Notes under the pieces: model-generated
Seen by the model: only the letters and a program-made list of their open reading frames with translations
Database searches by the model: none
What the model was told of the DNA's origin: nothing
Translations under genes and position numbers: made by a program
Assembly (NCBI RefSeq): GCF_037969875.1
Contig: NZ_CP150218.1
Span: 3,968,001-4,032,000, forward strand
Source: Paenibacillus sp. FSL R7-0337
GTDB taxonomy: Bacteria; Bacillota; Bacilli; Paenibacillales; Paenibacillaceae
Direction: 5' to 3'
DNA: 64,000 nt
In this document: positions 26,374 to 35,376 of the stretch, piece after piece
Layout: each line of letters opens with the position of its first letter
Position numbering within the stretch: the stretch's first letter is position 1

Positions 26374-27351
26374 TCAGACTATATCGTAAGAGCGGAACTC
26401 ACCAATGAACTCCTCCAGCCAGTCTTCCGTATAATCCAGCGCACCGCTGTCACTGATGAACTCGACATCCAGTCCCATCACCCACAAGCGGCGGGCCATC
26501 ATAAACAGATCAATTACAGATTCATCTTGTTCAGAAAAGTCTCTCACCGAGCGGTAGCCCGACATTAATGCCTGCCACAGCGGTTCCTTCTTCTCGTGCG
26601 GCAGACGTTTTCTGTGCCGGACCTGGGCCAAGTCGTAGGCCCGCCAACCCGGAGCCGCCCATTCAAAATCATAATGCGTGAACGTATCTCCCTCCTGGAA
26701 GGCATTGTTATTCCCGTGCAAATCTCCGTGGCAGATGCCCCAGTCCAGGCCCGGACTAGCAGCGTTGATCCGCTCCGTTAATGCACCGGCGAACTCGCGC
26801 AGATACGCAGCAGAGCGGTGTCCCTCACCGAGATAATCCACAATAAGCTCCAGCGGCTGGGAGATCAGAGCGCGGGTATCCAGATCCGGTCTAGGCAAAT
26901 CTAAGGAGACCCTGTCCATGGCAGCGTGCAATTCAGCAGCAGATTTCCCGAAGGAAATACACGATTCCTCATCATGCAGCACGTTCTCCGTGCCTGTCAG
27001 ATAGCTGTAAATCACGGCAACTCTCGGGCCCTCCGGCGCATCGATGACCGTATATAAGCTGCTGTTCTTTTGAGGGAGGGGAACGGAAACCTTTGTATTT
27101 ACTGCGCTCAGTTGGTGTTCCAGCTGTGTCAGGAGGGACAATTCATAGACAACATCACTTTCAGCTATCGATTGGCGGTAGATCCGAAGAATATAAGTGC
27201 CTCTGCCGGTACGGATTCTGTAAGTATCATTCAAGCCGCGTAACCAGAACAGGCAATCCTTCCAATCTCCAAGGTCATACAGAGAACTCAGGCAATATTC
27301 CAAATACTTTGGATCTAGAACGGAACGCATGGCCTTCGGTTTAGGATACAT
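26374..27351 (-). CDS. Aminoglycoside phosphotransferase (APH) family kinase
   Basis: The 325-residue product has the APH fold: catalytic loop ICHGDLHGNNNAF and the metal-binding DFEW stretch THYDFEWAAPGWRAYDLAQV. An N-lobe (YRIRTGRGTYILRIYR) carries the nucleotide site. Targets in this family include aminoglycosides, homoserine, choline and thiamine. The GGGGAG SD is inside the reductase gene, and the ATG overlaps its end by 11 bp, so translation is coupled. It probably phosphorylates a small molecule made or altered by the upstream enzymes. Confidence 0.83.
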   Translation of the reverse strand: MYPKPKAMRSVLDPKYLEYCLSSLYDLGDWKDCLFWLRGLNDTYRIRTGRGTYILRIYRQSIAESDVVYELSLLTQLEHQLSAVNTKVSVPLPQKNSSLYTVIDAPEGPRVAVIYSYLTGTENVLHDEESCISFGKSAAELHAAMDRVSLDLPRPDLDTRALISQPLELIVDYLGEGHRSAAYLREFAGALTERINAASPGLDWGICHGDLHGNNNAFQEGDTFTHYDFEWAAPGWRAYDLAQVRHRKRLPHEKKEPLWQALMSGYRSVRDFSEQDESVIDLFMMARRLWVMGLDVEFISDSGALDYTEDWLEEFIGEFRSYDIV

Positions 27352-28240
27352 TTAGCTCTCCCCTTGCTTGCTGCTCCAGCCGGACAACGGTCTCCTCGAA
27401 CGTTTTGACCGGGCTGTAGCCCAGCTCGTTTTTTATTTTGCCGCAACTATACGCCGTTCTTATAGGGTCTCCGCCCGGTATGACGAACTTCTTGTTCAGG
27501 GCAAGACCGATACGCATCGTAAAATCTTTTTCCGGGTAATTCCCGTCAATTGCGTTATAGCACTGGTTCCCGGCCGCAGGCTGCGTCGCTGCCAGTACAC
27601 ACATCTCTGCCAGGTTGTCCGCATGCACCCAAGGCGTTAAGTCCTCTGGATGAATCCAGTCCACTTCCCCTGAATCAGTAAGCTTAGCGATCAGTCTGTC
27701 GCCCCAGTGCGAGTTGGATTCGGAGCAGATTACTCCAGGACGCAGGATCACACTGGTTAAACCGTTAGCCATTGCAGCCTGCACGATTCTTTCCGATTCA
27801 CATTTGGTTGAAATATATACCTCCCCGTGGCCGAAGGCAAGGCTGCTTGCCTCATCCAGCTCCACCTCTCCATCAAAATGACCATAGACCGATACCGTAG
27901 AAATATGCACGAAGCGCTCTACTCCCGCAGCTACAGCACCGTGGGCCAGACTCTGGACCCCTTGAACATTGGACGCTTCGGCAATCGCCCGATCCTCCCC
28001 CAGATACGCCGCAGCGTGAATGATAACGTTCACATTTTGAAGTGCGTCCTTGATGGCCGCTCTATCGGTCAAGTCTCCGATGACGGGTGTAATGCCGAGC
28101 TCTTCACATAGCGCGATCTGGTCCCTATTTCGGATAAGCCCTTTAACCTCTGCTCCCTCGCTAACACATCTTCTGGCAATTTTATCTCCTGCCGTGCCCG
28201 TAACACCTGTAACGAGAACGACTTTATCACGAAGTCTCAT
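27341..28240 (-). CDS. NAD(P)-dependent epimerase/reductase (extended SDR)
   Basis: The 299-residue product has the Rossmann motif VTGVTGTAGDKIARR, a DLTDRAAIKDAL stretch, VIIHAAAYLGED and the catalytic YISTK (YxxxK). This matches the dihydroflavonol reductase/UDP-sugar epimerase class of extended short-chain dehydrogenases. AAAGGAGG precedes the ATG. It lies 12 bp downstream of an AMP-forming ligase gene and upstream of the kinase, so the three likely act in one pathway. The substrate cannot be deduced. Confidence 0.85.
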   Translation of the reverse strand: MRLRDKVVLVTGVTGTAGDKIARRCVSEGAEVKGLIRNRDQIALCEELGITPVIGDLTDRAAIKDALQNVNVIIHAAAYLGEDRAIAEASNVQGVQSLAHGAVAAGVERFVHISTVSVYGHFDGEVELDEASSLAFGHGEVYISTKCESERIVQAAMANGLTSVILRPGVICSESNSHWGDRLIAKLTDSGEVDWIHPEDLTPWVHADNLAEMCVLAATQPAAGNQCYNAIDGNYPEKDFTMRIGLALNKKFVIPGGDPIRTAYSCGKIKNELGYSPVKTFEETVVRLEQQARGELNVS

Positions 28241-28252
28241 GGAGAACCTCCT

Positions 28253-29797
28253 TTAGTAAATACTATTTTTTATCGCCTTCTTATCTATTTTGCCTACGGA
28301 TGTTCTGGCAAGTGAGTGAGTAATCACTAAGCGGGTAGGCAGCTTATATTCGGCTATCGATTGACCGCAGAATTGTTGCAAGTCCTCTAGAGCGAGTGTC
28401 TGCTTATGCTTAAGTACAACTACTGCTGTGACTTCTTCACCTTCATCCGGCAAGGGGGTTCCTATAACAGCAGCCTCAAGAATAGAGGGGTGTGCGCTTA
28501 TTGCCTGCTCAACTTCACCGCAATAGACATTAGAAGCTCCTACTATAATCATATCTTTCTTCCGGTCCACAATGTATAAATAACCGTCTGCATCCAGTCT
28601 GCCGAGATCACCCGTATAGAGCCATCCATCTTGGATGGCCTTGCCTGTCTCTTCCTGATTGTTCCAGTAGCCAAGCATAATTTGTTCACTTCGGCATATG
28701 ATCTCGCCAATGTCTCCTTGTTCTACTTCTTGCCCTGAGTCATCAACTATACTAACCTCAAACGGCTTCTGGCCCCAGCGGTTCATATGGGATGGATTTC
28801 CGACCGATTGCAGCCGATGCAGCTTCCCTTCTGTAAGGCACTCTTGTACGGATAAGAAGCTGATAAATTGGCCGCTCTCCGTCTGTGAATACACCTCTGA
28901 TAACTGCGCGTTAGGGAATACTTCAAGAGCTTGATACAAGGTCTTCTCACTGATAGGAGCACCTCCACAGGATATGCCTGCCACGAATCCGGCTTCTCTG
29001 GAATGGTTGCCTGCCAAGGCAGTGATATCCCTGAATAAAAGTCCGACTGTTCCCAGGAACCTGATTTGCTCACGCTCAATAATGTCTATGACCTCGTTAG
29101 CCTGCAGCGGATAGGAGTCCGGATAAATGAGACAGCCCCCTTCAAAAAGAGTTGTCCAAAGGATAAATTGTCCGGTAAGATGGGCTTGATTAGGAACAAG
29201 CGATTTCTTGGCCGGATTATGCCCTCCGCCTCTTGCAGGGTTCATGAAAGCCCATTTTCTGATCGTACGATGAGAGTGCATCACTCCCTTGGAGCGTCCC
29301 GTTGTACCCCCGGTATAAATAAGAAGAGCGACATCATCCGGCTCTGCTATATACCATTCTGTTAGTGGAGAGGAGGCCGCAATTAAATCTTCTAAAGACA
29401 GGCCGCCGTTGACCGGCTTGAACGTGATAGTTAAAGCTATACTGGGCGCTGAAAGAGAAGAGGCTATTCCCAGATGATCCGCATCGTACACGATAGCTGT
29501 TGGGGCAGCATCTTCAAGGATCTGATTCATCTCTGCAGGAGCCAAACCTGGAAAAACCGTAACTGGAATGGCACCTATAGCAATTACGGCACATTCTGCA
29601 ATCACAAGATATGGGCAAGGTTCACCTGCAAGCGCCACCCGTTCACCGGGTCCTACTCCCAAATCCTTCAGACCTCCCGCCACACAGCTCACCTGATGCA
29701 GTAATTGTTGATAGGTCAGATACTCATTTCTATACTTTGTAGCATAGTGATCTGGCTGTAACCGGGCCACATGAGGCAATATTTCTGAAAGAAGCAT
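28253..29797 (-). CDS. AMP-forming acyl-CoA ligase-like enzyme
   Basis: The 514-residue product starts at ATG 29797 (GGAGGG upstream). It has the ANL-superfamily motifs: the phosphate loop LLIYTGGTTGRSKGVMHSHR, the GWLYTGDLGRLDADGYLYIV hinge, DRKKDMIIVGASN, and the C-terminal catalytic lysine in SVGKIDKKAIK. It activates a carboxylic acid as acyl-AMP and probably forms a CoA thioester. It is the first gene of the operon with the SDR and APH genes. Long-chain fatty acid or aromatic acid specificity is open. No carrier-protein gene is nearby. Confidence 0.88.
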   Translation of the reverse strand: MLLSEILPHVARLQPDHYATKYRNEYLTYQQLLHQVSCVAGGLKDLGVGPGERVALAGEPCPYLVIAECAVIAIGAIPVTVFPGLAPAEMNQILEDAAPTAIVYDADHLGIASSLSAPSIALTITFKPVNGGLSLEDLIAASSPLTEWYIAEPDDVALLIYTGGTTGRSKGVMHSHRTIRKWAFMNPARGGGHNPAKKSLVPNQAHLTGQFILWTTLFEGGCLIYPDSYPLQANEVIDIIEREQIRFLGTVGLLFRDITALAGNHSREAGFVAGISCGGAPISEKTLYQALEVFPNAQLSEVYSQTESGQFISFLSVQECLTEGKLHRLQSVGNPSHMNRWGQKPFEVSIVDDSGQEVEQGDIGEIICRSEQIMLGYWNNQEETGKAIQDGWLYTGDLGRLDADGYLYIVDRKKDMIIVGASNVYCGEVEQAISAHPSILEAAVIGTPLPDEGEEVTAVVVLKHKQTLALEDLQQFCGQSIAEYKLPTRLVITHSLARTSVGKIDKKAIKNSIY

Positions 29798-29896
29798 ACG
29801 TATACCCTCCAAGAATGTTTGTCCTGCTATTTGCTGATCACAGGGGCCTTTACAAAGACCGATTTTAGGCGGGGAACATCCGCTCAGCCAAAATAA

Positions 29897-30694
29897 TCAT
29901 CCGACTGCAGCAGCTTGAGCAGATAGGGTCTGCCCGCCCACATTGCTTAGGAATTTCAGGGTGGCCGGGGCGATTCGCTTGAACTTGAACATCGCCTCTA
30001 GCGCTTTGGCCTGCAGCTTCTCGTCTGGGGTGTTCCGATACAGCTGAATAAGCGTATTCTCGTCACCTGGCAACCGGCTGCCAAACCATGCGTTGTCATA
30101 ATCCAGAATAATCTCATCCAGCCAGCGCTCGTACCAGTCCAGGAAGTTGTCTTCATAGACGAAGAAAAAAGGACGATCCGGATAAAAATCGGAGGTGTAC
30201 ACCACTCTCCCCCGGTGTTCCCCTTCCAGCACCAGACACATCTCATATTCGCAGCCCTGGGTGCCGATGCACAGCATTCCGCCAAGCGCCTTGTTTCTGG
30301 CCTCCTCGTATTCTTCATCCGAGATGTCCCGCTCGCCCGTCAAAGGCTCCGTCAGGATATTCCATTCCTCTGCGCTCATCCCGGGATGAAGCGCCGCCCG
30401 GCCCTGGAGTGCCGGAAGCTCGGTATAGGAGGTGGCTTGTTCAAGCGGATAAATTCCGTAATACGGTCCGGCCCCGCCGTTCCCGATCTCTGTCAGGAAA
30501 CGGGCAAATGGTTCAGGAAGCTTGATCCCATATTGGGCCTCCCAGTCTGCCAGTGTGCCTGCTGTAAGCTTATCTTCCAGCCTGTATTGATGTGATGAGG
30601 CCCCAAATTCCGCAAATTCCGCATCCTTGCGAAGGGCCTGCCCCAGCTTTGTCTTGATCCGCTCAAGCTGCGCTGTCTGCTTCTCTATATTCAT
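29897..30694 (-). CDS. SMI1/KNR4 (SUKH) protein with apparent 3' frameshift
   Basis: The 265-residue product has a SUKH core at about 45-205: LADWEAQYGIKLPEPFARFL, EIGNGGAGPYYGIYPLEQ, LVLEGEHRGRVVYTSDF and FLDWYERWLDEIILDYD. A helical tail follows (ENTLIQLYRNTPDEKLQAKA). After about residue 250 the frame runs into a poly-Ala end (SAQAAAVG). Dropping one G near 29946 would instead read a hydrophobic, acidic C-terminus RPYLLKLLQSDDYFG to a stop at 29884, which looks more natural. The gene is therefore probably frameshifted at its end or has a sequence error. GGAGGG precedes the ATG. Confidence 0.8.
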   Translation of the reverse strand: MNIEKQTAQLERIKTKLGQALRKDAEFAEFGASSHQYRLEDKLTAGTLADWEAQYGIKLPEPFARFLTEIGNGGAGPYYGIYPLEQATSYTELPALQGRAALHPGMSAEEWNILTEPLTGERDISDEEYEEARNKALGGMLCIGTQGCEYEMCLVLEGEHRGRVVYTSDFYPDRPFFFVYEDNFLDWYERWLDEIILDYDNAWFGSRLPGDENTLIQLYRNTPDEKLQAKALEAMFKFKRIAPATLKFLSNVGGQTLSAQAAAVG

Positions 30695-30803
30695 GATGAT
30701 CCCTCCTGCAAAAGAATCTGTCTCCTAAAAATGACCAGGCCGATCATCTTCCATCATATCACACCCTGCATATATTCCAGGCCCCTCGTTGACTAGACAA
30801 GAA

Positions 30804-30840
30804 TAAGCCCGCCGTCACGGTGAAGTGACAGGCGGGCTTA
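30804..30840. terminator. Terminator after the dihydroxyacetone kinase gene
   Basis: TAAGCCCGCC (30804-30813) pairs with GGCGGGCTTA (30831-30840), with an extra GTCAC/GTGAC pair inside. It lies just beyond the stop of the minus-strand kinase gene. Confidence 0.8.
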
Positions 30841-30854
30841 TAACGTTGGAACAC

Positions 30855-32615
30855 TTACTGAACAGCGTTAGACAGCTCTGTGAAAATAACCCCCAGGGCA
30901 AATGCGCCCGCATCCGGGTAGCCGATGCTGCGCTCGCCCACCGTCCCGGCCCGGCCCATCCGCGCGACGATAGCTTCTGTGCGTCTGGCCCCCTCAACAG
31001 CCGCTTCGGCCGCTCTGGCAAAGGCCTCTTTCAGGGACAGCTTCTGCTCCGCACTGCTCTTCCAGGCTTCAGCACAAGGAATCAGCGCATCGATCAGCGT
31101 CTTATCGCCTACAACTGCTCCACGTCCGAAGGAGCGTTCGCCGGTAGCCTGGATGCCCTGAACCGCTGCTTCCAGCATTCCGGCCATCTCCAGCGTATTC
31201 AGCGAGGTGCGGCCTGCGGCATATTTGCCTGCTGAACGGAAGGCTGAGCCCCAGATCGGACCGGAGGCTCCGCCGCAATGCTCCATAATGATCAGGGAGC
31301 AGGCCTGAAGGAAGCTCCCAATATTCGTGGAATGATGCTGAAGCAGCTCCTTCCATTCCCGCTTCAATTGCTTGAAGCCCTTGGCGACGCTCATCCCGAA
31401 ATCTCCATCACCTGCATGGGCGTCCAGCTCACAGAAGGGAGCCTCATTCGCGATAATAATCTCGCTCATCTTATCCACCAGATAGATGATATTCGTAAGC
31501 CGCAGCCGTTCGTCACGGAGGACAGCGAAGCCCGGATCGGTCTCGGCCGTCAGGCTCCACTCAGCCTGAGCCTCCTGCTGCGGAAGAGGGCTGACGTATT
31601 GTACCGGCGCAAGGTCGCCCGTTAGCCGGAGCGCCGGAGTATCGCAAGGCTCAGCAAGCCATCTGCGCAGCTCATCATCCAGCTTCATCAGGCTGATGGA
31701 AGCACCGGCCATATCTATGCTGGTCATATAGTTGCCCACAAGAGATTGGCGGATGATAATCCCCCGTTCTCCCAGACTACGGATTACGGAGTGATTGAGC
31801 AGGTACAGCTCCTGCAGAGGCGTTGCGCCGAAGCCGTTGACCAGCACCACTACCTCTCCGCCGTCCGGCTGATCCAGGTTCAGACTGGCCAGCAGGGCAG
31901 TGATCATACGTTCCGCCAGCTCATCGGCGCTAAGCAGCTTTTCTCTGCGGATGCCCGGCTCCCCATGAATGCCGACCCCATACTCCATCTCATCCTCCTG
32001 AAGCTGGAAGGTAGGCGTACCCTTGGCCGGAACCGTGCATGAGGTAAAAGCAAAACCAAGACTGCGCACATGCTCTGCCGCATGCTGCGCGGCCTGCTTC
32101 ACCTCTGCCAGCGGCAGTCCGGCCTCGGCAGCCGCCCCGGCAACCTTATGCACCAGAATCGTGCCCGCAACCCCTCTGCGCCCCACCGTATACAGGCTGT
32201 CTTCTACTGCAATATCATCATCTACCTTCACATAGTCCACATCGAGGCCATCCTCAGCCGCCAGATAAGCTGCATTCTGGAAGTTCATTATATCACCGCT
32301 GTAATTCTTGATGATCAGCAGCGCGCCCTTGTGGCCGGTATGGTTGCGAATCGCCTGATAGACCTGAATCTGTGACGGGGAGGCGAAGACATCGCCGCAG
32401 ACTGCGGCATCCAGCATTCCCGGTCCGACCAGCCCGGCATGCGCCGGCTCATGGCCGCTGCCCCCGCCGCTGATCAGCGTTACCTTGTCAGGATTCGGCG
32501 CAGACCTGGAGATAATTTTGTATTTGCTGTCGAATGTCAGCTGCGGATGAGCCATCACCAGTCCGCTGCACATCTCACGGACGAGGTCCGACGGGTCGTT
32601 GATTATCTTTTTCAT
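30855..32615 (-). CDS. ATP-dependent dihydroxyacetone kinase, DhaK-DhaL fusion
   Basis: The 586-residue product phosphorylates dihydroxyacetone to DHAP. The N-terminal DhaK domain (1-335) carries LISGGGSGHEPAHAGLVGPG and the substrate-binding His217 in GIHGEPGIRR. The C-terminal DhaL domain (about 375-586) has the Mg-ATP aspartates in LDAHAGDGDFGMSVAKG. The fused form is the single-chain ATP-dependent type, not the PTS-dependent three-subunit type. It overlaps the glycerol dehydrogenase gene by four bases (ATGA), so both are one transcript. The PocR-AraC gene is divergent. Confidence 0.92.
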   Translation of the reverse strand: MKKIINDPSDLVREMCSGLVMAHPQLTFDSKYKIISRSAPNPDKVTLISGGGSGHEPAHAGLVGPGMLDAAVCGDVFASPSQIQVYQAIRNHTGHKGALLIIKNYSGDIMNFQNAAYLAAEDGLDVDYVKVDDDIAVEDSLYTVGRRGVAGTILVHKVAGAAAEAGLPLAEVKQAAQHAAEHVRSLGFAFTSCTVPAKGTPTFQLQEDEMEYGVGIHGEPGIRREKLLSADELAERMITALLASLNLDQPDGGEVVVLVNGFGATPLQELYLLNHSVIRSLGERGIIIRQSLVGNYMTSIDMAGASISLMKLDDELRRWLAEPCDTPALRLTGDLAPVQYVSPLPQQEAQAEWSLTAETDPGFAVLRDERLRLTNIIYLVDKMSEIIIANEAPFCELDAHAGDGDFGMSVAKGFKQLKREWKELLQHHSTNIGSFLQACSLIIMEHCGGASGPIWGSAFRSAGKYAAGRTSLNTLEMAGMLEAAVQGIQATGERSFGRGAVVGDKTLIDALIPCAEAWKSSAEQKLSLKEAFARAAEAAVEGARRTEAIVARMGRAGTVGERSIGYPDAGAFALGVIFTELSNAVQ

Positions 32616-33754
32616 ACGCGCTGCTCCTTGCTCTTCTTGAAGGCTTCGCCCAGCTTGTCAGCAACAGCAATGGCAGCGGCAACCGCTTCAGCGGTAACCG
32701 GGAACGGCATCGAATGAATCGACTCCTCCGGGATACACGCCTTGCGGGCCACTTCCATCAGCTCCTCATGGGAGATGGAAGCGACACCAATATCAGCCAG
32801 GCATACGGGAAGCCCCACAGAGTGGCAGAAGGACAGCACCTGATCGATCTCTGCCTGCTGCGCATTCTCCAGAACGAGCTGTGCAATCGTGCTGAAGGCT
32901 ACCTTCTCGCCATGATAATAATGATGAGTGCCTTCAAGCGCCGTCAGGCCGTTATGGATAGCATGTGCGGCAGCCAGGCCGCTGCTCTCGAACCCGAGCC
33001 CCGACAGCAGGATGTTGGTTTCAATAATATTCTCCAGCGCCGGTGTCACCACGTTCTGATCGCAAGCCAGCTTGGCCTTGGCGCCATCCTCCAGCAGTGT
33101 ATCGTAGCATAAGCGGGCAAGGGCCAGCGCGGCTTTGGTGCCTTTGGCCTCCGTAATCACGCCTGCATGCACTCCGCAAGGAAGCCCCGCATTGACATTC
33201 GAATAGGATGCCGCAGTAGCTCTGGCCTCGAAGTAGGTGGAGAGGGCGTCGCCCATCCCGGATACCAGGAAGCGGGTAGGAGCCTGCGCAATAACAGTAG
33301 TATCAATCAGCACAACCGATGGGCTGGCTTTGAAGTAAGCATAATCCTCGAAAGCGCCTTCAGAAGTGTAAATAACAGCAGAATGGCTGGTGGGTGCATC
33401 GGTGGCCGCAATGGTAGGAACGATAATCAGCGCATCGCCTTCTGCCACACATTTAGCCGTGTCGATCGCTTTGCCGCCGCCAAGACCTATAGTACAAGCA
33501 CACTTGTGCTCACGGGCCAGCTCCTGTAGTCTGGAAATCTCCTGCCGGGAGCATTCGCCCTGGAAATCCCCCTTCACCAGTGTAATGCCGAATTGACTGC
33601 TGGTGGCATCGAGCTTGGCTTGCACACGCTTCACATCATCCGGGTGCGCAATCAGCAGAGCCGATGTGCCGAAAGTACTGACGAAGTATCCCAATTGAAG
33701 CAGCTCATCTTCACCTTGTGTGTACTTAGCCGGGCTGATAAAGGTTCTTCTCAT
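32612..33754 (-). CDS. gldA: Glycerol dehydrogenase
   Basis: The 380-residue product is an NAD-dependent, Zn-containing enzyme that oxidises glycerol to dihydroxyacetone. It starts MRRTFISPAKYTQGEDEL at ATG 33754 with GAGGAGG nine bases upstream. It has IGLGGGKAIDTAKCVAEGD for NAD, VPTIAATDAPTSHSAVIYTS, the metal-binding Asp in FLVSGMGDALSTYFEARA and the histidine regions AAHAIHNGL and HHYYHGEKVAF. The coupled DhaK-DhaL gene consumes its product, so glycerol is fed to glycolysis as DHAP. Confidence 0.93.
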   Translation of the reverse strand: MRRTFISPAKYTQGEDELLQLGYFVSTFGTSALLIAHPDDVKRVQAKLDATSSQFGITLVKGDFQGECSRQEISRLQELAREHKCACTIGLGGGKAIDTAKCVAEGDALIIVPTIAATDAPTSHSAVIYTSEGAFEDYAYFKASPSVVLIDTTVIAQAPTRFLVSGMGDALSTYFEARATAASYSNVNAGLPCGVHAGVITEAKGTKAALALARLCYDTLLEDGAKAKLACDQNVVTPALENIIETNILLSGLGFESSGLAAAHAIHNGLTALEGTHHYYHGEKVAFSTIAQLVLENAQQAEIDQVLSFCHSVGLPVCLADIGVASISHEELMEVARKACIPEESIHSMPFPVTAEAVAAAIAVADKLGEAFKKSKEQRV

Positions 33755-33785
33755 TCTTTCATTCCTCCTCGAGTCGTATGTCCCC

Positions 33786-33791
33786 ATTATA
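33786..33791 (-). promoter_or_regulatory. Putative -10 box of gldA-dhaKL
   Basis: TATAAT reads on the minus strand at 33786-33791, about 35 bases from the gldA start. No good -35 is found at the normal distance, which is typical of activator-dependent promoters and fits control by the divergent AraC protein. Confidence 0.5.
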
Positions 33792-33926
33792 GACAACTGG
33801 ATAGAGGGGCGCATGGGACAAAGCAAACGAATTAATATGCTGCAAAATAGTATTATTATGTTGCCCAGATTCTGAATTATAATTATCCTGTTCTCATTAT
33901 GACTGTAGATGGAAAGGGTGAGCCGG

Positions 33927-34928
33927 ATGCAATCCAAATTCGACTTGAAGTATATCATTGATATGGACGAATGGGGCAAGCTTCAGGAATCGTTGTCCCT
34001 TGTGACACGCATGGCCATCATTATGGTTGATTATAAAGGCGTGCCGGTTACGGCACATAGCCGCTGTCAGGCCTTCTGCCAGACCGTGCGCAGCGACAAG
34101 GAATTCTCAGCCTATTGTCAAAAATGTGACGCGCGCGGAGGTCTGGAGGCTGTGCGGCTGAGCCGGCCCTATATCTACCGCTGCCACTTCGATATTCTCG
34201 ACATTGCTATACCTATCATTGTCGATAATCAGTACATCGGTGCGCTGATGGCCGGACAGATCCGGCTGGCGGAGGGAAGCGGCCCGAATCTGGAGCAGAT
34301 TGTATCCCGCCCGCAGCAGGACGCCATGACGGAGGATCGGGCCCGCAAGTACGAACTGCTGCCCGTCATGACCTATGGGGAGGTTGTGGCCACCGCCGAT
34401 ATGCTCTATCATTTGTGCAACTATGTGGTCAAGGAATCGATCCTGAAGCATGAGCTGCTGGAGAGGAACCGGCAGGTTGAGGCCTTGAACCCGCAGGAGT
34501 CCAAGCTCCAGCTTGAGCTGCCGCCTCTGCCTGTAGAGCCGCCTTCGGCTCCCAAGACTCCGGTCTCTTCGGGAAGCGCATACAAGACGGAATGCATAAG
34601 TCCTACGCTGCAGCCTGCTTTGGACTATATGCTAAGCCACCGGGAGGAGAATTTCTCGCTGAAATCGCTGGCGCAGCTATGCCATATCAGCCCCAGCTAC
34701 TTCAGCCGCCTGTTCACCAGGGAGATGGGCGAGCATTTCTCCCTATATGTCGCCCGCATGAAGGTCGGGTGGGCGAAGGAGCTGCTGGTAACAACCGATT
34801 GGTCAGTCAACGAGATCAGCAATCACTTGAATTTTTGCGATGCCGGCTATTTCATTAAGATCTTCAAGAAATACGAGTCGGCAACTCCCCTGTCCTACCG
34901 CGCTTCGCTCATAACCAATCGAATATAA
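33927..34928 (+). CDS. PocR-domain AraC family regulator of glycerol genes
   Basis: The 333-residue product joins an N-terminal PocR sensory domain (1-180) to a C-terminal AraC double HTH (about 235-330). The PocR part has FCQTVRS and QKCDARGG cysteine-rich motifs, YRCHFDILDIAIPIIVDN and QYIGALMAGQIRL. The HTH has LKSLAQLCHISPSYFSRLFT and VNEISNHLNFCDAGYFIKIF. PocR domains sense small diols or glycerol. The ATG at 33927 follows AAAGGGTGAG. It is divergent from gldA-dhaKL and is most likely their activator. Confidence 0.88.
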   Translation: MQSKFDLKYIIDMDEWGKLQESLSLVTRMAIIMVDYKGVPVTAHSRCQAFCQTVRSDKEFSAYCQKCDARGGLEAVRLSRPYIYRCHFDILDIAIPIIVDNQYIGALMAGQIRLAEGSGPNLEQIVSRPQQDAMTEDRARKYELLPVMTYGEVVATADMLYHLCNYVVKESILKHELLERNRQVEALNPQESKLQLELPPLPVEPPSAPKTPVSSGSAYKTECISPTLQPALDYMLSHREENFSLKSLAQLCHISPSYFSRLFTREMGEHFSLYVARMKVGWAKELLVTTDWSVNEISNHLNFCDAGYFIKIFKKYESATPLSYRASLITNRI

Positions 34929-34962
34929 TAGATGTAACACTATTCGAGCAGGAGGTTATCTT

Positions 34963-35238
34963 ATGAAGCTGAACGAACATGGCGTGCTCATCATTGAAGA
35001 GGATGATATCCACGACATGTACTTTTTTCTGGTCCATGACGGGTTGACATTCAAGGATTCTTTCCAGATTGGGCTGGAAAGGCATAAGATTGAGCTGTAC
35101 CCCGGCAGCGTATCTGCTATTGTTCCCCCGCAGGCCATGCCCGAGGACTATGGCTACCCGGAAGAAGACCTTCCCCGTATAGTGGAGGGGATTTATTCAG
35201 CCGTCCGGGAGTATGATCCGGGCTTCGGGGTGTGGTAA
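34963..35238 (+). CDS. Small acidic hypothetical protein
   Basis: The 91-residue product has no family recognised. It is acidic and soluble: VLIIEEDDIHDMYFFLVHDG is followed by a beta-like stretch (KIELYPGSVSAIVPP) and a helix (PEEDLPRIVEGIYSAVREYD). AGGAGG is well placed before the ATG. It is 34 bp after the AraC gene and codirectional, so it may be cotranscribed, but nothing ties it to glycerol metabolism. Confidence 0.6.
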   Translation: MKLNEHGVLIIEEDDIHDMYFFLVHDGLTFKDSFQIGLERHKIELYPGSVSAIVPPQAMPEDYGYPEEDLPRIVEGIYSAVREYDPGFGVW

Positions 35239-35376
35239 CAGAAGACCCGAGACCGTTGGTGTGCCAGGCTTATTGCAAATGCTTTTTACGAATGTCTATT
35301 ACGGCAGGTTTAGGGCTATTCTTAGGGTGTAAGCTAGTCTAACTGCCCTAAGAACATAGAGTAAGGAGTATGCCTG

